From the NCBI RefSeq assembly GCF_002234405.1, contig NZ_NMQT01000055.1, positions 1-64,000 of the forward strand: a stretch of DNA of 64,000 nucleotides, given 5' to 3'. A model generated the notes under the pieces. It searched no databases. It saw only the letters and a program-made list of their open reading frames with translations, and was not told the DNA's origin. Each line of letters begins with the position of its first letter. Position 1 is the first letter of the stretch. A program made the translations under genes and the position numbers. Shown here one piece after another: positions 24,810 to 32,495 of this stretch. This DNA comes from Amycolatopsis thailandensis. Lineage in GTDB: Bacteria; Actinomycetota; Actinomycetes; Mycobacteriales; Pseudonocardiaceae.

Positions 24810-25292
24810 TCAGTGCTGCGGAGCGCCCGCCTGGTCGCTCAGCATGCGGAGGGCGTTCACGAGACCGCCGGTGAGGTCGCCTTCCTTGAAGGAGGCCACC
24901 ATGCTGGCCACGGCGAGCTTCGCGCCGCGGTCGGGCAGGCGGTGCCGGGCCTGCGAGCCCGTCACAACCTCGATGGCGCGCTGGCCGGGCGACACGGCGA
25001 CGACCACGGCGTCGGCCGGGTTGTCGGTCGAGGCCAGCAGGCCCTCGGCGGTGGCGCGGGTGTCCTCGCCGAGGTCGCCGAGGTACACGCTGAAGTCCAG
25101 GCCGGTCTCGCGGCTGGCCAGCGTCAGCGCCTCGTCCAGCCGGGCAAGCTGCTGGGTCGTGAATGGGCTGATCGGCCCAGCGGGTTCGTACATCTTGGCG
25201 GCGGAAACCCGGCCGCTGGAGGTAACGGCGGCGCCGTAACCGGGCTCTTCGTCAACAGCGGTGGACGAATGGGTCAGTTCACCAGTTGCCAC
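24810..25292 (-). CDS. DUF5130 (TPM-like) protein
   Basis: The 160-residue protein resembles actinobacterial DUF5130 proteins: GPISPFTTQQLARLDEALTLA, FSVYLGDLGED, DAVVVAVSPGQRAIEVVTG. The pattern is that of the TPM fold found in proteins affecting membrane protein assembly. No transmembrane segment is visible, so it is probably cytoplasmic. It overlaps the end of ctaJ by 14 bases, suggesting co-expression. Its biochemical role is unknown. Confidence 0.75.
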   Translation of the reverse strand: MATGELTHSSTAVDEEPGYGAAVTSSGRVSAAKMYEPAGPISPFTTQQLARLDEALTLASRETGLDFSVYLGDLGEDTRATAEGLLASTDNPADAVVVAVSPGQRAIEVVTGSQARHRLPDRGAKLAVASMVASFKEGDLTGGLVNALRMLSDQAGAPQH

Positions 25293-25536
25293 GAGCGCCT
25301 CCCGTCACCGAAGCTCCGTTCGCGGCGTCGACGGCTGTCGCGCCGCCCGCGTGCGAATGCCTGGCGCCGACACCGTCGGGGTTGGCGCTCCACCACATGG
25401 CCGGGTACTCCCACGGCTGCCCCGGCCGGTACCGGGCGACGCCCGCGCCCTTCGACCGCAGCGTGGCCACCCCGCAAAGCGCGTAGATGACCAAGGGGAT
25501 CACCGCGAAGACCAGGATCGTCTCGACAAGGTTCAC
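25279..25536 (-). CDS. ctaJ: Small aa3-type cytochrome oxidase subunit CtaJ-like
   Basis: GTG 25536 gives an 85-residue protein. The opening NLVETILVFAVIPLVIYALC is one membrane helix, and PRYRPGQPWEYPAMWW-like sequence (ARYRPGQPWEYPAMWWSANP) follows. This arrangement matches CtaJ, an accessory subunit of the actinobacterial cytochrome bcc-aa3 supercomplex, in which the helix lies at the edge of the oxidase. The ~30 C-terminal residues are low-complexity. The longer frame from 25608 adds a charged N-terminus that does not fit the family. Confidence 0.75.
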   Translation of the reverse strand: MNLVETILVFAVIPLVIYALCGVATLRSKGAGVARYRPGQPWEYPAMWWSANPDGVGARHSHAGGATAVDAANGASVTGGARGNW

Positions 25537-25837
25537 GCGCGTGAGCGTATCCGACCCTGATCGCCGTCGCTGGGCCGCACCCACCCGCGCGGACGTGGTC
25601 CGCGACACCTACCGCTCACCGTCCGCAGGGCGCCGTCCGCCGCTTGCCGCGAAAGCGCTCCCACGTTGGGGCGAAGCCCTCAAGGCCGAAAGGTTGCAAC
25701 TCAACGTACGGGCGGCCGCACCCGGCGCTGTCGTCTTGTCCGAGCCTTGAAATCCTCGTAGCTTTTTCACCTGTACGGGCCTTGCGCCCAGCTCCCCCAC
25801 CCCAGCAGGTAACGCACCGGTCGCAGGAGGACATGTC
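25537..25837. other. Non-coding interval before the hexapeptide-repeat gene
   Basis: No convincing gene is seen in these 301 bp; frames on both strands have arginine/proline-rich composition typical of antisense readings. AGGAGG at 25826-25831 is the ribosome site of the following gene. The promoter of that gene and the ctaJ promoter should both lie here. Confidence 0.4.
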
Positions 25838-26191
25838 ATGCAGAGCACCCAGACACCCGGCCAGGCGATCATCGACGACATTTCGTCACTCTTCGAAATT
25901 GAATTCGTCCCCGGTACGCGTGTGACGGCGGGCACACGGGTTACGCGCGGTACTCGCGTCACTCGCGGTACCCGGGTCACCGCCGGTACTCGCGTCACCC
26001 GCGGCACCCGAGTGACCCGTGGCACCCGCGTCACCGCCGGAACCCGCGTCACCCGTGGCACGCGAGTCACTCGCGGCACCCGCGTCACGGCCGGCACCCG
26101 CGTCACCTGCGGCACCCGGGTCACTCGCGGCACGCGCGTCACCCGTGGCACCCGCGTCACCTGCCAGAGCGACTTCTCTCTCGCCGCCTGA
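25838..26191 (+). CDS. GTRVTx hexapeptide-repeat protein, unknown function
   Basis: The 117-residue protein starts at ATG 25838 behind a strong AGGAGG site with six-base spacing. A 25-residue N-terminal part (MQSTQTPGQAIIDDISSLFE, then IEFVP) precedes 14 exact GTRVTx hexapeptides at residues 26-109, and the protein ends QSDFSLAA. The sixth position runs A R R A R R A R R A C R R C, so the true period is 18 residues. Codons within identical hexapeptides differ widely, which shows that the peptide itself is conserved. Eighteen residues per coil fits a left-handed beta-helix; a leader plus repeated cores would also suit a modified-peptide precursor. No modification enzyme is adjacent. Confidence 0.75.
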   Translation: MQSTQTPGQAIIDDISSLFEIEFVPGTRVTAGTRVTRGTRVTRGTRVTAGTRVTRGTRVTRGTRVTAGTRVTRGTRVTRGTRVTAGTRVTCGTRVTRGTRVTRGTRVTCQSDFSLAA

Positions 26192-26259
26192 GCTTCGAGC
26201 ACGACCTGCCAGCAGGGGATTTGCAGCGGTAGCGAGCTTCACCACGGCATCATCGGCCC

Positions 26260-26287
26260 GCCCCGGCCGCCGAAAGGCAGCCGGGGC
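26260..26287. terminator. Hairpin terminator between convergent genes
   Basis: An 8-bp stem GCCCCGGC / GCCGGGGC with a 12-nt loop lies between the end of the repeat-protein gene and the end of the convergent HNH gene. It could serve both. Confidence 0.5.
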
Positions 26288-26308
26288 GCCGACGTGTTCA
26301 GGAACTGA

Positions 26309-27079
26309 TCAGGCCGCCGTGCCCAGGTACGGCCGCCACAACGGGTCGGCCTCCTTGGAATGGGCCAGCAGCCGCCAGTGCGGCCCGTGCGGGGCCCTCG
26401 GCACGACGCGCAGGCGCCAGCCGATCTCGGAAAGCAGTTTGTCCGCCTTCCGGTGGTTGCACTTGGCGCAGCAGGCCACGCAGTTCGTCCAGCTGTGGGG
26501 ACCTCCACGACTGCGCGGGACGACGTGGTCGATCGTCTCGGCCCGCCCTCCGCAGTAGGCGCAGCGGTACCGATCGCGATGCATCAGCCCGGCCCGGGTC
26601 AGCGGCACCTGCGCGCGGTAGGGCACACGTACATAGGTGCTCAGCCGGATCACCGAGGGCACGGGCAGCGAGACCGTGGCGGCGTGCAGTTCGAGCCCTG
26701 CCGGGTCGCCGTGCACCACCTCGGCCTTGCCGCACATCACGAGGACCACCGCGCGCCGCAACGGCAGCGCCGTGAGCGGCTCGAACGTGGCGTTCAACAG
26801 CAATACCCGTCTGCGGCCCCAGGACGACGCCGTGGTCGTGGTGGGTACCGCCGCGGTAGACGGATCCCGCCCTCTACGCTGTCCGGGCGGGCGGGCAACA
26901 CCTCCTGGCCGCGTTCCCGGCCCGCCCGGTGGAGCCCCGTGCGAGGGGGCACCTCCCGGATGGGCGCGCAACACGACCTCCGGCGCCTGTCCGGCCAAGG
27001 CTTGGCTCGGGACGCCGAGGGGGATGGGTTGTCGGTCTGGCACTCGACCACCTCCACCGGTGCAGGCATAGTCGACCAC
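26309..27079 (-). CDS. HNH endonuclease
   Basis: The C-terminal half has the HNH core: CAYCGGRAETIDHVVPRSRG, then a second cysteine pair CVACCAKCNHRKADK. The paired CxxC motifs bind a structural zinc and the histidine of DHV is catalytic. A middle part RRVLLLNATFEPLTALPLRRAVVLV is typical of stand-alone actinobacterial HNH proteins. The first ~80 residues are glycine/proline-rich and the true start may be further in, near the RRVLLLN segment; ATG 27079 is the longest choice. Stand-alone proteins of this type are widespread and usually of unknown purpose. Confidence 0.8.
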   Translation of the reverse strand: MVDYACTGGGGRVPDRQPIPLGVPSQALAGQAPEVVLRAHPGGAPSHGAPPGGPGTRPGGVARPPGQRRGRDPSTAAVPTTTTASSWGRRRVLLLNATFEPLTALPLRRAVVLVMCGKAEVVHGDPAGLELHAATVSLPVPSVIRLSTYVRVPYRAQVPLTRAGLMHRDRYRCAYCGGRAETIDHVVPRSRGGPHSWTNCVACCAKCNHRKADKLLSEIGWRLRVVPRAPHGPHWRLLAHSKEADPLWRPYLGTAA

Positions 27080-27233
27080 AGATCAGCCCCAAAGTGCACG
27101 TGTGTTACTGGACGTGTCATATGCGCGCGACCCGGCGGCCACCTGAAGTCGGCCGTTTCGCCTCCGCCGGGGCGCCTGCCGCGCCGAGCAGCGGATGCGA
27201 TCCCCGCCGAGTACGAAAGGACATTTCTTCTCC

Positions 27234-28211
27234 GTGAACCTGCTGCCCACCGAACCCCCGGCATGCACGAAGGACGCCAGCACCTTGTGCGGCCAGGTGT
27301 TCCAGGTCACAAACAACGAATGGCTCTCCGCGTCGGCAGGCTGGCTGCTGACGAAGCCGATCAAGATAGTGATGATCGTCGCCGTGGCGTTCCTGCTGCG
27401 CTACGTGGTGCGGCGCCTGATCAACCGCGTGACCAGGATGCCCAGCGGCTCCTCGAAGCTGCCGGCCCTCTTGAGACCGCTGCGGGAGAAGGCTCCCGAA
27501 GTTCTCGGGTCGGCCGTGATGGAACGACGCCGTCAGCGCGCCGCCACCATCGGCTCGGTCCTCAAGTCGGTGGCGACACTGTTCATCTACGGCCTGGCGT
27601 TCATCCTCGTGCTGGGCGAGCTGGGCATCGACCTGGCGCCGATCATCGCCTCCGCCGGCATCGTCGGTGTCGCGCTCGGTTTCGGCGCGCAGAACCTCGT
27701 CAAGGACTTCCTGTCCGGGATCTTCATGATGATCGAGGACCAGTACGGCGTGGGTGACGTCGTCGACGTCGGCGAGGCGTCCGGCACCGTCGAGGCCGTC
27801 GGCCTCCGGATCACCACCCTGCGTGACCTCAACGGCACTGTCTGGTACGTCCGCAACGGCGAGGTGCTGCGGGTCGGCAACTCGAGCCAGGGCTTCGCGG
27901 TGGCCGTCGTCGACGTCCCGCTCAGCTACTCCGCCGACGTCGAGAAGGCCACCGAACTGATGGCCGAGAAGTCGAAGACGCTCTTGGAAGGCGAAGGGCT
28001 CGCACCGAACGTGCTGGAGCCGCCCGAGATGCTCGGTGTCGAGACCGTCACCCCCGAAGGCATCAAACTCCGCCTCACGGTGAAGGTCCGCCCCGGCAAG
28101 CAGTGGGCCGTGCAGCGCGCGCTGCGAGCGCACCTGCTCGCCGCGCTGGACGAAGCCGGCTTCGAGCCACCTCTCGGGCGCTTTATGTCCTCCGGCACCG
28201 CCGGGCAGTAG
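27234..28211 (+). CDS. MscS-family mechanosensitive channel
   Basis: GTG 27234 gives 325 residues beginning [10 protein letters not shown]; an upstream ATG at 27195 adds 13 residues. Three membrane segments are visible (~36-55, ~115-137, ~142-165). The pore helix and beta-domain are recognisable as [38 protein letters not shown] and the [12 protein letters not shown] region. Such channels release solutes on hypo-osmotic shock. The globin gene follows after 20 bp. Confidence 0.88.
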   Translation: MNLLPTEPPACTKDASTLCGQVFQVTNNEWLSASAGWLLTKPIKIVMIVAVAFLLRYVVRRLINRVTRMPSGSSKLPALLRPLREKAPEVLGSAVMERRRQRAATIGSVLKSVATLFIYGLAFILVLGELGIDLAPIIASAGIVGVALGFGAQNLVKDFLSGIFMMIEDQYGVGDVVDVGEASGTVEAVGLRITTLRDLNGTVWYVRNGEVLRVGNSSQGFAVAVVDVPLSYSADVEKATELMAEKSKTLLEGEGLAPNVLEPPEMLGVETVTPEGIKLRLTVKVRPGKQWAVQRALRAHLLAALDEAGFEPPLGRFMSSGTAGQ

Positions 28212-28231
28212 GACAAGGGCAGAATGGAGCT

Positions 28232-28627
28232 GTGTCCGTGACCGAACCTGACCCCACCACCTTGTACGAAGCGATCGGCGGTGAGCCGGTGTTCACCCGG
28301 ATCGTCGCGCGGTTCTACGCCGAAGTGGCGGTCGACGAGGTGCTTCGCCCGCTGTATCCCGAGGAGGACCTCGGCCCGGCCGAGGAGCGCTTCCGGCTGT
28401 TCCTCATGCAGTACTGGGGCGGCCCGCACACCTACTCGGACCAGCGCGGCCACCCGCGCCTGCGGATGCGGCACGCCCCGTTCAAGATCGGCCCGATCGA
28501 GCGCGACGCCTGGTTGCGCTGCATCAAGATCGCTGTCGACGAGGAGAAGATCGAGGAGCCCTACCGCGGGCAGCTGTGGGCGTACCTGGAGATGGCCGCC
28601 AACAGCATGATGAACAGTTTCGTGTGA
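28232..28627 (+). CDS. glbO: Group II truncated haemoglobin (GlbO-type)
   Basis: The 131-residue globin (GTG 28232) has the trHb2 features [46 protein letters not shown] with the proximal histidine in RMRH, and a tryptophan at the G8 position in DAWLRC. Actinobacterial GlbO binds oxygen with high affinity and is linked to oxidative or nitrosative stress and respiration. Its stop and the next start share one base (TGATG), so it is coupled to the GH13 gene. That pairing is common in related genomes. Confidence 0.9.
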   Translation: MSVTEPDPTTLYEAIGGEPVFTRIVARFYAEVAVDEVLRPLYPEEDLGPAEERFRLFLMQYWGGPHTYSDQRGHPRLRMRHAPFKIGPIERDAWLRCIKIAVDEEKIEEPYRGQLWAYLEMAANSMMNSFV

Positions 28628-30180
28628 TGAAGCGCGACGGGGCGTGGTGGGACCAGGCGGTCTTCTACCAGGTCTACGTACGCTCCTTCGCCGATTCCGA
28701 CGGGGACGGCGTCGGTGACCTCGAAGGCATCCGCGGCAAGCTCGGGTACCTGGAGCTGCTCGGGGTCGACGCGCTGTGGCTGACGCCGTTCTACCGGTCG
28801 CCGATGGCCGATCACGGGTACGACATCGCCGACCCGCGTGACGTCGACCCGATGTTCGGCACCCTCGGTGATTTCGACGTGCTGCGCACCGAGGCGCACA
28901 AGCGGGGTATCAAGGTCACCATCGACGTCGTCCCCAACCACACCAGCAACACCCACGCCTGGTTCAAATCGGCCATGGCGGCGCCGCCGGGCAGCCCGGA
29001 ACGGGATCGCTACATCTTCCGTGACGGGCTGGGCAAACGCGGCGACCAGCCGCCGAACAACTGGGTCAGCGCGTTCGGTGGCCCGGCGTGGACCCGGGTC
29101 CCGGACGGCCAGTGGTACCTGCACCTGTTCTCGCCGCAGCAGCCGGATCTGAACTGGACCAACCACGAGGTGGCCGCGGATCTGGAGCGGACCCTGCGGT
29201 TCTGGCTCGACCACGGGGTCGACGGCTTCCGCGTCGACGTCGCGCACGGCATGGCGAAACCGCCGGGCCTGCCGGACATGGACCCGCGGGTGAACGCGAT
29301 GGGTCCGAGCGAGTTCTACGACCCGCGGTTCGACAACGACCGCGTCCACGAGATCCACCAGATGATCCGCAAGGTGCTCGACGAGTACCCGGGCACGATG
29401 GCCGTCGGCGAGATCTGGGTGACCGACGAGGAACGCCTCGCGCGGTACCTGCGGCCGGACGAACTGCACCTGGCCTTCAACTTCCGGCTCGTGCTCACGC
29501 ATTTCGACGCGGACGCGCTGCGGACGGCCATCGAGCGGTCCCTGGCGGTGCCGAAATCGGCTGGGGCGTCCGCCACCTGGACGCTGAGCAACCACGACGT
29601 CTGGCGGCAGGTCAGCCGATACGGCGGCGGGGAACGCGGCGTCCGGCGCGCGCGGGCGATGGCGCTGGTCGAACTCGCGCTTCCCGGGACGGTCTATCTG
29701 TACAACGGCGAGGAGCTGGGGCTCGGCAATGTCGACCTTCCCTTGGAAGCTCTCGCGGACCCGCGCGCCAAGACCTCCGGGGCCGAGTTCGGCCGGGACG
29801 CGTCACGGGTGCCGTTGCCGTGGGAAGGCGACTTGCCGCCGTTCGGTTTCTCGCGGAATCCGCGGACGTGGCTGCCGATGCCCGCCTCGTGGGCGTCGGT
29901 CACCGTGGAGGCCCAGCTGGAGGATCCGGCGTCGACGCTGTCGCTGTACCGGCGGGCGATCGAGATCCGCAAGACGCACAAGGCCTTCGGCGGGGACGAG
30001 CTGGAGTGGTACGGCGCCCCGGCGGGCTGTTTCGCGTTCCGGCGGCGGGGCGGCGGGCTGGTGTGCGCGCTGAACACGTCGGCGAGCCCGATCGCGCTGC
30101 CGCCGGGTGAGGTGCTGCTGTCGAGCGTGCCTTTGGTGGACGGGAAACTGCCGCCGGACGCGGCCGTCTGGCTCGTCTGA
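28627..30180 (+). CDS. GH13 alpha-glucosidase-type glycosidase
   Basis: The 517-residue enzyme from ATG 28627 contains the GH13 catalytic regions: VVPNHTSN (~102-109), nucleophile Asp204 in GFRVDVAHGM, acid/base Glu262 in VGEIW and Asp324 in SNHD. The N-terminal QAVFYQVYVRSFADSDGDGVGD segment is typical of oligo-1,6-glucosidase/alpha-glucosidase enzymes. There is no signal peptide, so it acts in the cytoplasm on small alpha-glucosides. It is translationally coupled to glbO, an association of unclear meaning. A 65-bp palindrome begins four bases after its stop. Confidence 0.9.
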   Translation: MKRDGAWWDQAVFYQVYVRSFADSDGDGVGDLEGIRGKLGYLELLGVDALWLTPFYRSPMADHGYDIADPRDVDPMFGTLGDFDVLRTEAHKRGIKVTIDVVPNHTSNTHAWFKSAMAAPPGSPERDRYIFRDGLGKRGDQPPNNWVSAFGGPAWTRVPDGQWYLHLFSPQQPDLNWTNHEVAADLERTLRFWLDHGVDGFRVDVAHGMAKPPGLPDMDPRVNAMGPSEFYDPRFDNDRVHEIHQMIRKVLDEYPGTMAVGEIWVTDEERLARYLRPDELHLAFNFRLVLTHFDADALRTAIERSLAVPKSAGASATWTLSNHDVWRQVSRYGGGERGVRRARAMALVELALPGTVYLYNGEELGLGNVDLPLEALADPRAKTSGAEFGRDASRVPLPWEGDLPPFGFSRNPRTWLPMPASWASVTVEAQLEDPASTLSLYRRAIEIRKTHKAFGGDELEWYGAPAGCFAFRRRGGGLVCALNTSASPIALPPGEVLLSSVPLVDGKLPPDAAVWLV

Positions 30181-30184
30181 GCCC

Positions 30185-30249
30185 CCCCGTGCAATGAAAG
30201 GCCCCTTCATCGCAAATTTTGCGATGAAGGGGCCTTTCATTGCACGGGG
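30185..30249. repeat. 65-bp almost loop-free palindrome after the GH13 gene
   Basis: Arms of 32 bp (30185-30216 and 30218-30249) pair perfectly around a single base. The arm contains GTGCAATGAAAGGCCCCTTC. It is the longest continuous member of the palindrome family and starts directly after the stop codon. Confidence 0.75.
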
Positions 30250-30365
30250 AGTGGGCGTGGCGTTAGTCCGAAAGTGTGAGTTGGGCCGTGTCGGTGAACG
30301 ACCTCCCCCGCTGATGCGCCTTAGGGGCAGAGCATCGAAACGTTGTCGGACGAGGAGGAACAGCC

Positions 30366-30446
30366 ATGGCCTGGGAAATCGCCCTGGTCGCCGTGCTGGC
30401 CGTCGTATTCGTCATACGGCTCGCGCTTCAGCTGAAGCGCGGCTGA
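30366..30446 (+). CDS. 26-residue single-helix membrane peptide
   Basis: ATG 30366 follows AGGAGG with seven-base spacing. The 26-residue product starts MAWEIALVAVLAVVFVIRLA and ends LQLKRG. It is one membrane helix with an acidic N-terminal side and a basic C-terminal side, which predicts the C-terminus inside. The good ribosome site and clean stop support a real small protein. No homologous family is recognised. It lies between the GH13 gene and the convergent Crp/Fnr gene. Confidence 0.55.
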   Translation: MAWEIALVAVLAVVFVIRLALQLKRG

Positions 30447-30483
30447 CCCCGTTTTGCGCACCCCGCGGCGCAGTGAATGAGGA

Positions 30484-30526
30484 GAACGGGGCTTTCATAG
30501 CGGTTTTCGCGGTGAAAGCCCCGTTC
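30484..30526. repeat. Imperfect palindrome at the end of the Crp/Fnr gene
   Basis: GAACGGGGCTTTCATAGCG at 30484-30502 pairs with 30508-30526 apart from two adjacent mismatches, with loop GTTTT. Its right arm overlaps the 3' end of the Crp/Fnr gene (stop at 30525). It may end that transcript and the small membrane peptide transcript. Confidence 0.6.
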
Positions 30527-31253
30527 ACCCCATCGCGATCCGCCGCCCTATCCGCATCTGCGGAATCCGCCGCGGCCTGGCCGCGGGGGCGGGGGAAAGC
30601 GGAGGGCCGTCCTCGCGCAGGCGTTTCTTCACGTGGATCGTCTTGTAGCCGGTGGCCAAGAACCCCTCGTTCTTCAGTTTCGCCATCACGGCGTTGACCG
30701 ACGCGGCCGAAGCGCCGATCGCGGAGGCGAGATCCGCGTGGTTGAGCCCCACGTCGATGACGACGCCGCCGTCACCCGGGATCCCGTGAAGCGCCTGCAG
30801 CCTGGTCAGGTACGCGGTCAGCCTGCTCCGGACCTTGGCCGTCGCGAACCCCAGCGCGACGTTCCGCAGCCGCAGCCGGACGGCCAGGTCCACGGTGATC
30901 AAGGCCATCGCCTGCTTGTCGTCGTCGAGAAAGCCGCGGAAGGCGTTCTGCGGGATCTCCAGCACACGGGCCGGTTTCGTGGCGACGTAAGAAAGCTGGC
31001 TCGACCGTCTGGCCAGGCAGTCTTCGACGCCGAGGACGTCGCCGGCGCCGAGCAGGTCCACGATCATCGGCGACGTGCCGCCCTGCGCCGCCCGCAGCGC
31101 CTTCACGAATCCGGAGCGCAGGATCAGCACCGGCGGCGCCGGATCGCCCTGGTTGAGCAGGGTCGAACCCGCCACATGGTCCACGTGCTTGCCGAGGTCG
31201 AGCAGCCGCTGCCGCTGCCGTTCGGTGACCGCCGCCAGGAAATCCCCGCCCAT
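30525..31253 (-). CDS. Crp/Fnr-family transcriptional regulator
   Basis: The 242-residue protein has an N-terminal cyclic-nucleotide-binding fold (LLDLGKHVDHVAGSTLLNQGD, then GAGDVLGVEDCLARR) and a C-terminal winged helix with recognition segment LNHADLASAIGASAASVNAV (~168-187). The usual cAMP-binding arginine motif RxSxY is not clear, so the ligand may differ. The last ~30 residues are basic and proline-rich. The target is unknown; no gene is directly divergent because a 573-bp empty region lies upstream. Confidence 0.82.
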   Translation of the reverse strand: MGGDFLAAVTERQRQRLLDLGKHVDHVAGSTLLNQGDPAPPVLILRSGFVKALRAAQGGTSPMIVDLLGAGDVLGVEDCLARRSSQLSYVATKPARVLEIPQNAFRGFLDDDKQAMALITVDLAVRLRLRNVALGFATAKVRSRLTAYLTRLQALHGIPGDGGVVIDVGLNHADLASAIGASAASVNAVMAKLKNEGFLATGYKTIHVKKRLREDGPPLSPAPAARPRRIPQMRIGRRIAMG

Positions 31254-31826
31254 CAGCCGACCACCCGGAGTGGATCAGTCTTTGCCCTCAATAGTGACTC
31301 CCAGTGAGAGAAGAAAGCGCGTCGATTTCTTGCCTGGCCGGGTGAGAATCACTTCGGGTAGGTGACCGCACCACAGGCCGTTCAGCCGGAGACTAGTGCT
31401 CAGCGGCATCGCGAGAAAGCAAAGCGCTCCCCGTCTCCCCGGTCCGGGGAGGCATTACGCGACGGAAAGTGACGACCATTCCTCGCGGCGGCCGCGAGTA
31501 AAGTCACGCTCCGTGCACGGAAATCGGGGCGAAATCGCCGGGAAATCCCTGAACTCGTCAGGAAATCAGGAATTGCAGTACGAGCGTACGCTTTCGGATC
31601 GATCGCCGGGATCCCGCGATCACTTCTTCGACTCCCTGGTGGAGACGAAGATGAGACGGCGACGGGAGCCTGACCGGAGGTCCGTCCACCCTGGTCCGGG
31701 ACGTGCATCTGCACGTGCACTCCGCCTGATTAACGGAGTGTCAGCGTCGAGGCCGCTACGACGACTCCCCGTGACAGGCGGGATTTTTCCGCAATCTCAG
31801 CTTTTTGGGGGAACCTCACGGCTCGC
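31254..31826. other. 573-bp region without a convincing gene
   Basis: The region is somewhat less GC-rich than its surroundings. A 106-residue leftward frame from 31720 (opening MHVQMHVPDQGG) has no ribosome site or family resemblance and is probably not expressed. Notable sequences are the palindrome TGCACGTGCA at 31710-31719, which is part of a 14-mer shared with 56763-56776, and a 7-bp hairpin CACTCCG/CGGAGTG at 31718-31740. The promoter of the Crp/Fnr gene should lie at its left end. Confidence 0.4.
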
Positions 31827-32495
31827 TCAGCCGCGACGAGGACTGACCAGGCCGGATTCGTAGGCGAGCACCACCAGCTGCGCCCGGTCGCGCGCCCCGA
31901 TCTTGGTCATGATGCGGCTGACGTGCGTGCGCGCGGTGGCCGTCGAGATCACCAGATGCGCCGCGATCTCGTCGTTCGACATACCGCCGGCGACCAGGCC
32001 GAGGACCTCGCGTTCGCGGTCGGTGATCTCGCGGACGGCGCTCACGTCGATGCGGCGGTTCTCCGGCCGGTCGACGAACTCCGCGATCAGCCTCCGGGTC
32101 ACGGTCGGCGCCAGCAGCGCCTCCCCCTCGGCGACCACCTTCAACGCCCGCAGGAGCTCCACCGGATCGGTGTCCTTCAACAGGAATCCGCTCGCGCCGG
32201 CGCGCAACGCCTCGTAGACGTACTCGTCGACGTCGAAAGTGGTCAGGACCAGGACCTTCACCCCGGCCAGCTGCGGATTCGCGGTGATCCGCCGCGTCGC
32301 CTCGAGCCCGTCGACGCCGGGCATCCGGATGTCCATCACGACGATGTCCGGTTCGTGCTCGACAGCGGCCGCGACGGCCTGCTCACCGTCGCCGGCCTCG
32401 GCACAGACCTCGAAGCCGTCTTCGGTCTCCAGCAACACACGGAAACCGGCGCGCACCAGCGCCTGGTCGTCGGCGAGAACCACCCGGATCGTCAT
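31827..32495 (-). CDS. NarL/LuxR-type response regulator
   Basis: The 222-residue protein has a receiver domain (acidic pair DD at 9-10, phospho-acceptor Asp55 in VVMDIRMPG, switch threonine in LVLTTFD and a lysine in FLLKDT) and a C-terminal LuxR helix-turn-helix (REREVLGLVAGGMSNDEIAA). It is the output partner of the histidine kinase gene upstream, whose stop overlaps its start by four bases. The regulated genes may include the neighbouring membrane protein at 33674. Confidence 0.92.
   Translation of the reverse strand: MTIRVVLADDQALVRAGFRVLLETEDGFEVCAEAGDGEQAVAAAVEHEPDIVVMDIRMPGVDGLEATRRITANPQLAGVKVLVLTTFDVDEYVYEALRAGASGFLLKDTDPVELLRALKVVAEGEALLAPTVTRRLIAEFVDRPENRRIDVSAVREITDREREVLGLVAGGMSNDEIAAHLVISTATARTHVSRIMTKIGARDRAQLVVLAYESGLVSPRRG

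Noticed and set aside
25616..25834. A 72-residue leftward frame starting MSSCDRCVTCWGGG with a CxxC-like start
   Set aside because: Its start overlaps the ribosome site of the opposite gene, no ribosome site of its own is seen, and the rest has no protein-like pattern.
25609..26202. Leftward frame with VTRVPR repeats opposite the GTRVT gene
   Set aside because: It has no ribosome site, runs far beyond the repeats into sequence without protein character, and its regularity follows from the repeat on the plus strand.
31400..31720. A 106-residue leftward gene in the 573-bp gap
   Set aside because: No ribosome site, Arg/Ser-rich composition and no recognisable family; only its opening motif was kept as a finding.
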